Source of the DNA: Flavivirga algicola
GTDB lineage: Bacteria; Bacteroidota; Bacteroidia; Flavobacteriales; Flavobacteriaceae
DNA: 64,000 bases
NCBI RefSeq assembly: GCF_012910715.1
Contig: NZ_JABBHF010000016.1
Coordinates: 23,008 to 87,007 of the forward strand
Reading direction: 5' to 3'
Below the pieces are notes generated by a model, which did no database searches, was not told the DNA's origin, and was given only the letters and a program-made list of their open reading frames with translations. Both the position numbers and the translations under genes were made by a program. Each line of letters starts with the position of its first letter. The stretch's first letter is position 1. This document shows, piece by piece, positions 46,801 to 55,385 of the stretch.

Positions 46801-48558
46801 TGCAGCACCACTAAGTGCTGGTGGATCTGTCCATACCAATGTGATTTTTAATGGCTGCCCGTTTGTACTTACTTCCAAATTATAACTAGAAGATTCACCA
46901 GTTATAAGCCCTGAGTTATTAAGCACATCCCATACCTGAAGGTTTCTTGCATTGCCAGGTAAAAATAGAACATTATTAAGTCGTACCAAGCCCCACCCTT
47001 CTTGATTTCCAGGATACCCTGCGATCCCAGTCATATTTAAGGTTGAATTTAGTAAGGTAGCCTTTATCAGGGCACCTGTAGGTGTAAATCCAAGATGGGG
47101 TTCTTTGGTTCCAAAGGGGTACCAACCTTCTTCATAATACTGTCTAACCAATGCTGCTGTACCAGCAATAGCAGGTGTCGCCCAACTGGTTGCACAAACG
47201 GCACCATATTGCGTGTTGTTAATACCGCAGGCCGTTCCAGATTGGGCAGAAGTGATGCCACACCCAGGTGCAAAAATTTCGGGTTTTCTTCTTCCTTCGG
47301 GCGTGGGACCACTATTGCCATCTCCAAAGTTGTTTTCATTGGGGTCTGTTTGTGTTGCAGAGACACATAAAGCATTTTTAGCTGTACCGGGAGGCCCAAT
47401 AGATTCGCCTACATTACCAGAAGAGCCACATAGAAAATCAAACTCATTGTTGTACAAGAAATTATCGGTGTCTACTGCTACTTGGTTGTATTGTGGGTTA
47501 GGTTCATCATGCCAACTATTGGTATGTATATGGGCACCATCGGCATGAGATTCGTTTAAATCTGTTAGAATATTAGAGCTATTCCTGCGCTCGTCCGTAA
47601 TGCGTGCTGCCCATGCAATCCCACGATTAGCCCCAGTACCAAGGTTGTTAATATCATCTCCAGCGGCTATACCAGCAACAAACGTAGCATGCGCACTGAT
47701 CCCGGTTCCACGCTGCCCTACCATTTTTCGGTGATTGTTTCCTACAGGTTGGGAGGGATCTGAAAACATACAATGATTAATATCGGTAACGCCACTATCA
47801 AGAATTCCTATAATCTGATTCTCTCCATTAATACCAACGTTCCAGAAAGGTGTGGTTCCCGGAGTCCCAGATTGTATCGTGCCCGATGTATTCCCGTTGT
47901 CATCAAATGTTTCTCCTACTTCTTCTAACCGCATTATAAAATCTGGTTCAACCAGCTCTGCAATTTTGTTTCTGTTAGCAAAATTAAATGTGAACTTTAA
48001 CCGACCCTTATATTTTCTTTCATCAATAACAGTTAGATTTGAAGCGCCCTTAGATCTTAAAAAGCTTTCTACAGTATCTGCATTTGCATTGTCAAAGGCG
48101 ATGGCCATTAATAATAGGTCAGACCTTCTTTTTCTTGCAGTGGTCCTTAGCTCTAACGTGCCAATTTCTGGAGATAGTTTATATGCGGGTTCGTAATTGC
48201 CGGACCATCTCCAAAAAGAAAGTTTATTGATTCGCTTTAATTGATCCTTGTTTATACATTCTAAGTAGGTATAATTAGGAATGTAATGCTCTAGTTTTAG
48301 TCCATATTCCTCTTTCAGGACTTTAATTTCCTGTCTGTTTAGTGCATGTTTAAATTGTACCAGTTGATAAGTGCTGTCTGAAAAAGAAACCTCTTTTAGT
48401 TTTAAGCCCTTAGAAATATCGGGCATGCGCTCTAGTGGGTCGAATTGGTATGCATTTATTTTGATACGGTAATCATTATTTTCCTGAGCATTAACCATAT
48501 GACAGCATATCATTAAGAAAAACAGAATAATAATTTGGTACGTATTTTTAGATTTCAT
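43894..48558 (-). CDS. Giant subtilase (S8) fused to an M6-like module and a C-terminal barrel-like domain
   Basis: 1554 residues. Signal peptide to about 24, propeptide-like region to about 230, S8 catalytic domain with Asp254 (GILDSG), His290 (SAHATFVAGIAAG), Asn382 (GSSGN) and Ser458 (ATSWATP), then a kP43-type beta-sandwich (570-665). Next, at 680-1000, comes a segment like M6 immune-inhibitor-A metallopeptidases, but its zinc motif reads HAMCHQLGMVDLY (828-840) with Ala in place of the catalytic Glu. Residues 1020-1400 hold CARDB-like beta domains. The last 145 residues are barrel-like (IYAAVDLS, NLSFILGIA, PYARFGPGYYRD, FLTFHLGIIFK). No T9SS domain. The barrel could anchor the protease in the outer membrane. 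Confidence 0.85.
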   Translation of the reverse strand: MKSKNTYQIIILFFLMICCHMVNAQENNDYRIKINAYQFDPLERMPDISKGLKLKEVSFSDSTYQLVQFKHALNRQEIKVLKEEYGLKLEHYIPNYTYLECINKDQLKRINKLSFWRWSGNYEPAYKLSPEIGTLELRTTARKRRSDLLLMAIAFDNANADTVESFLRSKGASNLTVIDERKYKGRLKFTFNFANRNKIAELVEPDFIMRLEEVGETFDDNGNTSGTIQSGTPGTTPFWNVGINGENQIIGILDSGVTDINHCMFSDPSQPVGNNHRKMVGQRGTGISAHATFVAGIAAGDDINNLGTGANRGIAWAARITDERRNSSNILTDLNESHADGAHIHTNSWHDEPNPQYNQVAVDTDNFLYNNEFDFLCGSSGNVGESIGPPGTAKNALCVSATQTDPNENNFGDGNSGPTPEGRRKPEIFAPGCGITSAQSGTACGINNTQYGAVCATSWATPAIAGTAALVRQYYEEGWYPFGTKEPHLGFTPTGALIKATLLNSTLNMTGIAGYPGNQEGWGLVRLNNVLFLPGNARNLQVWDVLNNSGLITGESSSYNLEVSTNGQPLKITLVWTDPPALSGAATPLINNLDLVVTGPDGSGDTITYTGNDFTSGQSTVNGTTTDQVNNVEMVLVNTPQPGNYTIQVQGTQINQDTQGFALVATADMPDPPLPTGSQNTLVVLTELPGTTPSGAPSQPNAQNLINDVNAYISEASYGQTTINPTYESVTLTTPLGSYLSLDSNPLIEMTQDVVAELISSNPDVFDQGTATPNDDIDRIMILLNDQGFTGDWATTGAWPYELPVGLTERLSVSVSSVFNDPEKRLNHAMCHQLGMVDLYNHPGVVFAQPHVDNWDIMGNLNIVQPMAWSKERALWLSTHSPNSIRWIPRPAPGSPFSQTIPLNWLSSTNTSNPRAIAIGLTPGVANIQNENVFYFIEARTTSIGTTDDLIPEDDGVLLYYVNENITQGEGPVRIIDQNLTTNTLDDAAFGTGSIPPPAGTGLDVDVLNATGSEAYRIQINYDPPQTTNDMNIRVGDPHWTSPDIWVDSQVDGFDVENGRTPQDRGNDPVQGEDNRIYFTVTNPGPGDAFDVTVSVRISEPYHTIGGAPDFNRFVNQKFYAKIDAESSITDYVVWRPNDNGDDLHSCIKVEIHEVFNDINNFNNEAQQNVNIQESTTASPYEPVIHQFSVTNPYDYYQLFYFRLEGLPQGWTYNFTENKKRLAAHERYEGSLTVYPPDDAEVCTDHTTYITSWMPKGNTLVQYGGTTLQINLRNRTTLTANTRLTRCRRDANIARGNDTQFSSISYAQAQRPKCFQLVTQGCTDPIRANEEIILRYEDPDGNPVYRVVMTDEFGCYSDTYVVTDGGEWKVSATYEGDDCNGSTTTGRQPVAVPIPTRPGGTTGIFGRNWWFSTHVGSTYPLGTLDDDTDANIYAAVDLSTPINDNFNLSFILGIAQMTSEVSSALEHPRYHHFSSNIEWNIGASSGMRPYARFGPGYYRDKDNNNFFGMNFGIGGKSRINDKLIITPGLDYHYVGIGEDNNASFLTFHLGIIFK

Positions 48559-48919
48559 AGTTTCTAAGTTTTAAGATGGTTCATGGTAAATACATATAAA
48601 AAGAGTAGTGCTTTTATATATTGAACCAAAATTATCACTATGAAAAACGCACATCAAGAGTGGTTTCCTTTGTTTGATGTAGGGTTTATCCCCTTTTTTT
48701 AGGGGTTGTTTATAGCCCGAAGATTTCTAGTTTGAACCCAAAATTTCCAAACTAAATAAGGTTCAAGCATATTTATATTAGGTCTTTTGTGTGGCATGGG
48801 TTCTTTTGCTAGGTTCTTAGAAACAAAATCCTATTAACAATCATTTAATTTAAGTTTAAAATTACGATTACATGAATGTCTATTTATAATTGTAATATTT
48901 GCAGGATTAATTTTGATAT

Positions 48920-49018
48920 ATGAAAATAATCTCAATTTATCTATCTGTCTTGATCGTAATTTTTTTATTATCCGCTTTAGTAGTTACTATTTCTTCCTTA
49001 AAGTTAAAAAATGACTAG
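48920..49018 (+). CDS. Possible 32-residue single-helix membrane peptide
   Basis: An open frame MKIISIYLSVLIVIFLLSALVV... ends at TAG 49016-49018, 12 bases before the next ATG. It is almost a pure membrane helix with a short KLKND tail. It begins about 18 bases after TAATATTTG, a near match to the -7 promoter element. It may be a translated leader peptide or a small partner of the following genes. The remainder of the 48559-48919 divergent gap shows only AT-rich sequence. Confidence 0.35.
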   Translation: MKIISIYLSVLIVIFLLSALVVTISSLKLKND

Positions 49019-49030
49019 CGTTAATAATAT

Positions 49031-49891
49031 ATGAAAAAAAGACCTGTTGACATTGTAGTACTTTCCGATATTCATTTGGGAACTTACGGATGTCGAGCTA
49101 AAGAATTATTGAAGTATTTAAAGTCCATTAATCCAACTACAGTTATATTAAATGGTGATATTATAGACATTTGGCAATTTAGTAAACGTTATTGGCCAAA
49201 ATCTCATATGAAGGTGGTAAAGCATATTATGACATGGATTTCTAAAGATATAAAAGTGTATTATGTTACGGGAAACCATGATGAAATGCTCAGGAAATTT
49301 GTTGGGTTTGAATTAAGTGCTTTTAGCATAGTTAATAAAGTTATACTAAATATTAATGATAAAAAAGCCTGGATATTTCATGGTGATGTATTCGACGTGA
49401 CTATGCAACACTCCAAGTGGATTGCTAAATTAGGTGCCGTTGGTTACGACTCTTTAATTCTGTTAAACAGTGGTATAAATTTCATTGCATCAAAGCTAGG
49501 TAGGGAGCCTATATCTATGTCTAAAAAAATTAAGAACAGTGTGAAATCTGCTGTAAAATTCATTAATAATTTCGAACAGACCGCTGCCGATATTGCCATA
49601 GAAAATAACTACGATTATGTAATATGTGGACATATACACCAACCAGAAATTAAAAATATAGAAACGTCTCATGGTTCAGTTATGTATTTGAATTCAGGTG
49701 ATTGGATTGAAAATTTAACAGCACTAGAGTATTGTAACAATACATGGAGCCTTTATAATTATGAAGCAGATGAGAGTATGAAAAAGAATCTAAAAGAAAA
49801 TATAGAGCAAGATGATGAAGAATCGCAAGTACTAGAAAACGAAGAGCTTTTTCAGAACTTGATAAAGGAATTTCAATTCATTAAAAAATAG
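49031..49891 (+). CDS. LpxH-like calcineurin-type metallophosphoesterase
   Basis: 286 residues with the di-metal motifs SDIHLG (12-17), NGDIIDIW (40-47), TGNHDE (about 79-84) and CGHIHQP (about 198-204). This is the UDP-2,3-diacylglucosamine pyrophosphatase-like branch. It has no signal peptide. The acidic C-terminal tail (about 250-286) is extra. The next genes are a glycosyltransferase and a GH1 enzyme, so a role in a glycolipid or nucleotide-sugar pathway is more likely than in the core lipid A route; this is inference. Confidence 0.85.
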   Translation: MKKRPVDIVVLSDIHLGTYGCRAKELLKYLKSINPTTVILNGDIIDIWQFSKRYWPKSHMKVVKHIMTWISKDIKVYYVTGNHDEMLRKFVGFELSAFSIVNKVILNINDKKAWIFHGDVFDVTMQHSKWIAKLGAVGYDSLILLNSGINFIASKLGREPISMSKKIKNSVKSAVKFINNFEQTAADIAIENNYDYVICGHIHQPEIKNIETSHGSVMYLNSGDWIENLTALEYCNNTWSLYNYEADESMKKNLKENIEQDDEESQVLENEELFQNLIKEFQFIKK

Positions 49892-49920
49892 AGGTTTACC
49901 TCAATTATCAATATGCTATA

Positions 49921-50913
49921 ATGAAAGTACTTTATGCAATTCAAGGTACAGGTAACGGGCATTTAAGTAGAGCTCGTGATATTATTCCAATACTTCAAAA
50001 AAAGAACATAGAACTGGATATTCTTATAAGCGGTACGCAAGCGGATATTAATATTCCATATACCATCGATTACCAATTTAAAGGGCTTAGTTTTATTTTT
50101 GGAAAAAAAGGAGGGGTTAACATGTGGAGAACTTATTTGAAAGCCAATACTAGACGGCTTCAAAAAGAAATAAATAGTCTTCCAATTGATGATTATGATA
50201 TTATTATCAATGATTTTGAACCTGTTTCGGCATGGGCATGTAAACTAAAAAACAAAGCCTGTGTGAGTTTGAGTCATCAAGCAGCTGTATTGAACCCCAA
50301 TGCTCCAAAACCTAAAAAACAAGACCTTTTAGGAAAATTGATTCTTAAAAGTTACGCTCCAACAACCAAACAATATGGTTTTCATTTTAAACCCTATCAG
50401 AAAAATATTTTTACACCAGTTATTAGGCAAGATATTAGAAAAGCTTCATGTAGGACTATGGATCATTATACTGTATACCTGCCTTCTTATAGCGATGAAA
50501 AAATACTGAAAATGCTTACTATGGCTAAACATGTAAAATGGGATATTTTTTCTAAACACAATAAAAAAGTCATTGATAAAAAGCATATTAAAGTGCAGCC
50601 TATAACCAATGAAGCTTTTGTTCAAAGTATGTCTAGTAGTAAAGGTGTGCTCTGTGGCGCAGGTTTTGAAACACCAGCTGAAGTGTTATTTATGAAGAAA
50701 AAACTTATGACCATTCCCATGAAAGGACAATACGAGCAGCAGTGCAATGCAGCAGCATTAAAAGAAATGGGGGTTCCTGTTATAAAATCTCTTAAAAAGA
50801 AACATTTCGGAAAGTTGATGGATTGGATTGAAAGTAATACCTATGTGGAAGTTGATTACCCAGATATTACTGAAAGCATTATTGATCAATTGCTTGAAGA
50901 GTCCCTCCTATAA
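49921..50913 (+). CDS. MurG-like / GT28-type glycosyltransferase family protein
   Basis: 330 residues, two-domain GT-B layout. The N-terminal nucleotide-fold start is MKVLYAIQGTGNGHLSRARDI. The C-terminal donor site is GVLCGAGFETPAEVLFMKKKLMTIPMKGQYEQQCNAAALKEMGVP, as in MurG/GT28 relatives. Cytoplasmic. It starts 29 bases after the phosphoesterase and is followed 7 bases later by the GH1 gene, so the three form a unit. Acceptor and donor unknown; a lipid or polyol acceptor is plausible. Confidence 0.82.
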   Translation: MKVLYAIQGTGNGHLSRARDIIPILQKKNIELDILISGTQADINIPYTIDYQFKGLSFIFGKKGGVNMWRTYLKANTRRLQKEINSLPIDDYDIIINDFEPVSAWACKLKNKACVSLSHQAAVLNPNAPKPKKQDLLGKLILKSYAPTTKQYGFHFKPYQKNIFTPVIRQDIRKASCRTMDHYTVYLPSYSDEKILKMLTMAKHVKWDIFSKHNKKVIDKKHIKVQPITNEAFVQSMSSSKGVLCGAGFETPAEVLFMKKKLMTIPMKGQYEQQCNAAALKEMGVPVIKSLKKKHFGKLMDWIESNTYVEVDYPDITESIIDQLLEESLL

Positions 50914-50920
50914 AACCATA

Positions 50921-52288
50921 ATGAGTTTGAATAATTCGGAACCTAACTTTGATCTAAGTCCTCAAGATTTTGGAAACCATTTTGTATGGGGCGTATCTAC
51001 TGCTGCCTATCAAATAGAAGGTGCTCATAATATACATGATAAAGGCGCCTCTATATGGGATAAATTTACAACTAAAAGGGGAGCTATCTATCAAGGACAA
51101 CAAGCACAGGTGAGTTGTAATTTTTATAACAATTTTAAAAGCGATATTTTGCTCATGAAGGCCATGAACATAAAGCATTTTAGGTTTTCATTGGCATGGT
51201 CCAGAATCATACCAAATGGTCATGGAAAAGTAAGTCAAGAAGGTATCTCCTTTTATAATCGTGTTATAGATTTTTGTTTAGAATGTGGTATTACACCTTG
51301 GGTAACGCTCTACCATTGGGATCTGCCTCAGGTTTTACAGGAAAAAGGCGGTTGGGTAAATAGAGATATTGTTAGTTGGCTCGAACAATTTGCAATGGTG
51401 TGTGCAAAACAATTTGGAGATCGTGTTAAACATTGGATGGTGTTAAATGAACCCATGGTATTCACTGGGGCAGGTTATTTTTTAGGGGTACATGCACCTG
51501 GCAGTAAGGGATTGAAAAACTTTTTGCCAGCTGTACACCACGCCGTATTGAGTCAGGCTGTGGGCGGGCGCATATTACGTAATATGATACCTGATGCTTC
51601 TATAGGAACCACGTTTTCTTGTTCACAAGTTACCCCATATAGAAATATTTCCAAAGACATTTTAGCTGCGAAAAAAGCCGATGCCTTACTTAACCGACTT
51701 TTTATTGAACCTTCTTTAGGTTTGGGGTACCCTTCAGATATTGTTCCCGTACTGAAACGTATTCAAGACTATCAAAAAGCAGGGGATGAAGTTAATGCTG
51801 TTTTTGATTTTGACTTTATAGGTGTACAGAATTATACCAGAGAAGTTGTAAAGCATCATTATTTTGTGCCTCATATTCACGCTAAAATTGTAAAAGCTTC
51901 TAAGCGCAAAGTTAAAACCACTTTGATGGATTGGGAGGTATATCCACCAAGTATTTATAATATGATAGCACAATTTAATAAGTACAAAGGAGTCAAAAAG
52001 ATTATTATTACCGAAAATGGTGCTGCTTTTACCGATAAACTAAGTAACGGCAAGGTGCACGATTTAGAAAGACTTCACTATTTACAATCACATATTCAAC
52101 AGGTCCATCGAGCTAAAAAAGACGGGTTTAATGTTGACGGTTACTTTGTTTGGACTTTTACCGATAATTTTGAATGGGCAGAAGGGTATCGCCCCAGATT
52201 TGGATTGGTACATACCAATTTTGAGACCCAAGAACGTATTATTAAATCGTCTGGGAGGTGGTATAAAAGTTTTTTGGGAAATCTATAA
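50921..52288 (+). CDS. Glycoside hydrolase family 1 beta-glucosidase-like enzyme
   Basis: 455 residues from MSLNNSEPN. GH1 hallmarks: N-terminal FVWGVSTAAYQIEGA, acid/base Glu177 in VLNEPM, nucleophile Glu365 in IITENGAAF, and the substrate-binding WTFTDNFEWAEGY near the end. No signal peptide, so it acts in the cytoplasm on a beta-glucoside or similar. An ATG at 50828 is in frame but overlaps the glycosyltransferase, so 50921 is used. Pairing a glycosyltransferase with a glycosidase and a phosphatase suggests synthesis and turnover of one glycoconjugate. Confidence 0.92.
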   Translation: MSLNNSEPNFDLSPQDFGNHFVWGVSTAAYQIEGAHNIHDKGASIWDKFTTKRGAIYQGQQAQVSCNFYNNFKSDILLMKAMNIKHFRFSLAWSRIIPNGHGKVSQEGISFYNRVIDFCLECGITPWVTLYHWDLPQVLQEKGGWVNRDIVSWLEQFAMVCAKQFGDRVKHWMVLNEPMVFTGAGYFLGVHAPGSKGLKNFLPAVHHAVLSQAVGGRILRNMIPDASIGTTFSCSQVTPYRNISKDILAAKKADALLNRLFIEPSLGLGYPSDIVPVLKRIQDYQKAGDEVNAVFDFDFIGVQNYTREVVKHHYFVPHIHAKIVKASKRKVKTTLMDWEVYPPSIYNMIAQFNKYKGVKKIIITENGAAFTDKLSNGKVHDLERLHYLQSHIQQVHRAKKDGFNVDGYFVWTFTDNFEWAEGYRPRFGLVHTNFETQERIIKSSGRWYKSFLGNL

Positions 52289-52473
52289 TAAGACATTTAT
52301 TAGTGATTTTACTATAAAAACAGCTGTTGGCATATTTAGTTTATTATATTTTATTGTTACGGATAAGAAGGTTTTTCAAAGACTAATAAAAAAACAGAGA
52401 TTGTATGTAAATCCGTTTTTCAGGAAATCGTATTTTTAAACAATCAGATGAACAATAAATTATTAACATAGAT

Positions 52474-53025
52474 ATGTTAGATGTTATACTGCTTTTTATT
52501 GGGGCATTGCTTGGCGGTATTATCTCATGGATTATTACGCATAATTATTACAATAAGAATATTGACGATAATGCCATTTTTAGAGATGTTTCCGTACATG
52601 GAGTAATAGAACAAAATATAGACCTTTGTTGGAGTGCTATCACCAACCCCGAAAACAAGAAATATTTTACCGTAACACACTCATATGGATATAGTGATTC
52701 AGACAAAGAAATTGGAGTTGGGACTATTCAAAAGTCAGGTGGTTTCATGGGGTCTAAATTTGAAGAAATTATTTGTGCTTGGGAACCTCCTGTAAAGTTT
52801 GCTTTTGGCCGCGACAAGGATAATTGGCATCATTTTATAGAGTTGAAAAAATCGGGAGATAAAACGAATATATTTTTAAAAAGGCGTTTTTGGATTAGAA
52901 CGAAGACATGGCAAGAAGTCATATTGGATAAAATTTTCAAAAACAATAATTCAATGTCGGACTATGAATTGGCGAATGATACATTAAGAAGGCTTATAGC
53001 TATTTGTGAGGGAAGACCTACTTGA
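52474..53025 (+). CDS. Membrane-anchored SRPBCC (START-like) protein
   Basis: 183 residues. An N-terminal membrane helix (MLDVILLFIGALLGGIISWII) is followed by an SRPBCC-type lipid/ligand-binding fold (SVHGVIEQNIDLCWSAITNPENKKYF... VGVGTIQKSG... FEEIICAWEPPVKFAFGRD... WHHFIELKKSGDKTNIFLKRRFW). It lies 185 bases after the GH1 gene on the same strand. A hydrophobic-ligand-binding protein next to glycosyl enzymes would fit glycolipid handling, but the link is inference. Confidence 0.75.
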   Translation: MLDVILLFIGALLGGIISWIITHNYYNKNIDDNAIFRDVSVHGVIEQNIDLCWSAITNPENKKYFTVTHSYGYSDSDKEIGVGTIQKSGGFMGSKFEEIICAWEPPVKFAFGRDKDNWHHFIELKKSGDKTNIFLKRRFWIRTKTWQEVILDKIFKNNNSMSDYELANDTLRRLIAICEGRPT

Positions 53026-53192
53026 TAAATTAAGGAGATCTTTCTGAAATGTTTTGGCGCTTATGCTTTACCCTTTCAACATAACAAATCACTGTTTTAT
53101 ATTATTATAAAATAAACAGATTGTGTATTAAAATTCACATGAAATTACGTTAGCTTTGGCATGTACTTCACATTAGTTATCAAATAAATAGA

Positions 53193-54524
53193 CTAAATAC
53201 CCCAGCGTATTCCAAAAGAGATTCTACTTCGGTCTTTAAATTGTCCAAAAAGATTGCTTTCGTTTCCATAGAAGAAGCTGCTACCTAGAAATAATTGGGT
53301 ATTTGTATTCGCCCAATAACTAATTTGAGGCTTTACATAACCATCTCCATGATTTACATTTTGAACCCAAAGTACTTCTGTATTAAGTGCGTCATTCATC
53401 ATATCTCTGGAAATTTTTAGAGACATATTCGTCTCAAACAAATCTCTATTGTAAGGAGAAATAGCATCGGTTATAAGATCGTTAAATAATTGAACACTAA
53501 TTATCTGTTCTCCTTTTATATAATCTATCCCAATGGCAGATTTAAATAAATTACTGGATTCTATTCCATGGGTAGCATTTGGATTTATAGAAGGGAAATT
53601 TTGATTAAATATATAAGCAATCTCACCTCTAAAAGTTGAAGACCCAAATACTTTATTAAAAGTACCACCAATTAAATGTTGCCGTTCAAATTTTGGACTT
53701 ATAGTTACATAAGGATTATTGGTGTCTGTAATTTGTAACACGTTGTAAAAAACGGGTAAATCGTCATAATAATAAAAATAATTTAATGATAAATCCCAGC
53801 CTTTGGTGAAAGTATTTAACTTAAAACCAATATCCGAATCGTTTAAAAAATGCTGGGGTTTCTCCGTTTCATTTATAACAACTGGAATGCCTTCAGGAGG
53901 CGATTGAAATAAATTTTTGGTAAAGAACGGGGCATCAAAATCTTGTGTAATATGATATGTATTGTCTGGAATCCATACGAATTGTACATTTATGTTCTTG
54001 ATATCGAATTCCGCTTTTATGGACCAAAGCGGAATTCGACTATCTTCAAAATCATCTAAAATAAATTCTCTGAAGTTTTGAGGATTAACAACATCCAATA
54101 GTTTTAAACCATCAGTCTCTCCCCAAACAATTTGTTGTTTACCAATCGTTAAACGTAATTTGTTTTTAAAATTCGTATAGAAAAAAAATTCACGTAATTC
54201 TAGATTGGTACGGTCGCCTATAAACAAACGTTTACTAAAATCTGAGGCCATATCATCTTCTGAAAAGCCTCTTTCCAGATTGTCATTTAATTCTGTATAA
54301 AGTTGACTTTTCAACACAAATTTTGAATTTCTGTTGAGTCTATATGAAAATTCGGGTTTTAAGATTATTTCAGATTTTTGAAACGCTTCATTTTTAAACT
54401 CATACGAAACATCAGAAACAATAACAAGGCTCGCCTTAAAGGCTTCTCTAAATGTATTTTGCTTTTTTTGGGCGTGGACTCCCATTGAAAAAAGAAACCC
54501 TATCACTATATATCTATATAACAT
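53193..54524 (-). CDS. DUF1302-like outer-membrane protein
   Basis: 443 residues with signal peptide (MLYRYIVIGFLFSMGVHAQ). Beta-barrel-like throughout. The segment LRLTIGKQQIVWGETDGLKLLDVVNPQNFREFILDDFEDSRIPLWSIKAEF matches the GxQxxxWGE...NPxxF... IPLW pattern of DUF1302 proteins, and the chain ends RISFGIRWGI. It is the last gene of the RND / LolA-like / outer-membrane unit and would be the outer-membrane end of the export path. Confidence 0.78.
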   Translation of the reverse strand: MLYRYIVIGFLFSMGVHAQKKQNTFREAFKASLVIVSDVSYEFKNEAFQKSEIILKPEFSYRLNRNSKFVLKSQLYTELNDNLERGFSEDDMASDFSKRLFIGDRTNLELREFFFYTNFKNKLRLTIGKQQIVWGETDGLKLLDVVNPQNFREFILDDFEDSRIPLWSIKAEFDIKNINVQFVWIPDNTYHITQDFDAPFFTKNLFQSPPEGIPVVINETEKPQHFLNDSDIGFKLNTFTKGWDLSLNYFYYYDDLPVFYNVLQITDTNNPYVTISPKFERQHLIGGTFNKVFGSSTFRGEIAYIFNQNFPSINPNATHGIESSNLFKSAIGIDYIKGEQIISVQLFNDLITDAISPYNRDLFETNMSLKISRDMMNDALNTEVLWVQNVNHGDGYVKPQISYWANTNTQLFLGSSFFYGNESNLFGQFKDRSRISFGIRWGI

Positions 54525-54542
54525 GCTATATTGTTTAAAACA

Positions 54543-55346
54543 TTATAAACCATTAACAAGCGCTTCTTTAGTAAAAGCATCATCATTAATTTCTGTTTGG
54601 TAATCGACCTCATCGATTCGAAAAATAGTTTCGTGATTGGTTTTATGATTTTTCACATATATTTTATGATAGGTCCAAATGCCTTGGATCTTTTTTATAT
54701 CCTTAATTTCAATTGTTTTTAAATAATTACCAGCGACGTCCCAATTATCGGCTTTTCTTAACATCCATAATGTTGCATCTACCCATAATTTAGTTTTGCT
54801 ATATCCCAGTTCTTTAGCAATTTCTTTGCTTTTGGGAAGTCCTTCAATAACAAAGCATTCATGACCATCAACCTGTTCTTTACCAATCGTTTTATAGGTA
54901 TAGTCGTCACGATTAATTCTGGTTTCAAGTTTAATATCTTCATAAGTTAAGTCGGTACCCAAAAAATAATCCCCTCTATTAGCTGCAGAGATACGGCGTG
55001 TCTTTCTTAGGGCTGGCATGTATAACCACTGATCGTCATCTAAAGAAGCATCTGGGTAATCGTAAGTTAAAAAAGCAGTTCCCATAACACTCTTTGGTGT
55101 TAGATAAAAAATAACCAAACGCTTTTCTTCTCCAAAATATTTACGAAATGATGTGGTTTCTCTAATTCTAATTTTCCCCCTCTTATCTTTTAGTTCCATA
55201 GTGAGTTTTCTACTCAGGGAAACACCTTCATCTCTAGTGTGTGTTTTATTGGCTATACTTTGTCCAGATGGTAATGTTTGTGATATACTATGTAATGGGA
55301 ATACTAATCCTATGGCAATAAAACCTATTAAAAATCTTGTTTTCAT
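54543..55346 (-). CDS. LolA-like outer-membrane lipoprotein-sorting family protein
   Basis: 267 residues with signal peptide to about residue 22. The mature part matches the LolA_like family next to MMPL transporters: REGVSLSRKLTMELKDKRG-type start, KRLVIFYLTPKSVMGTAFLTYDYPD, WLYMPALRKTRRISAANRGDYFLGTDLTYEDI, EQVDGHECFVIEGLPKS. It is a predicted periplasmic carrier of lipid or other hydrophobic cargo between the RND pump and the outer membrane. Eighteen bases separate it from the next gene. Confidence 0.85.
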   Translation of the reverse strand: MKTRFLIGFIAIGLVFPLHSISQTLPSGQSIANKTHTRDEGVSLSRKLTMELKDKRGKIRIRETTSFRKYFGEEKRLVIFYLTPKSVMGTAFLTYDYPDASLDDDQWLYMPALRKTRRISAANRGDYFLGTDLTYEDIKLETRINRDDYTYKTIGKEQVDGHECFVIEGLPKSKEIAKELGYSKTKLWVDATLWMLRKADNWDVAGNYLKTIEIKDIKKIQGIWTYHKIYVKNHKTNHETIFRIDEVDYQTEINDDAFTKEALVNGL

Positions 55347-55385
55347 GTTTATTGTTTTTATGGTGAATATTATTTAAATGTGTGC

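Noticed and set aside
44395..48196. Plus-strand frames inside the giant subtilase gene
   Set aside because: Antisense shadows of one continuous, motif-supported frame.
52131..52439. 102-residue frame overlapping the GH1 end
   Set aside because: The first half is an out-of-frame reading of GH1 codons; the remainder has no start codon of its own.
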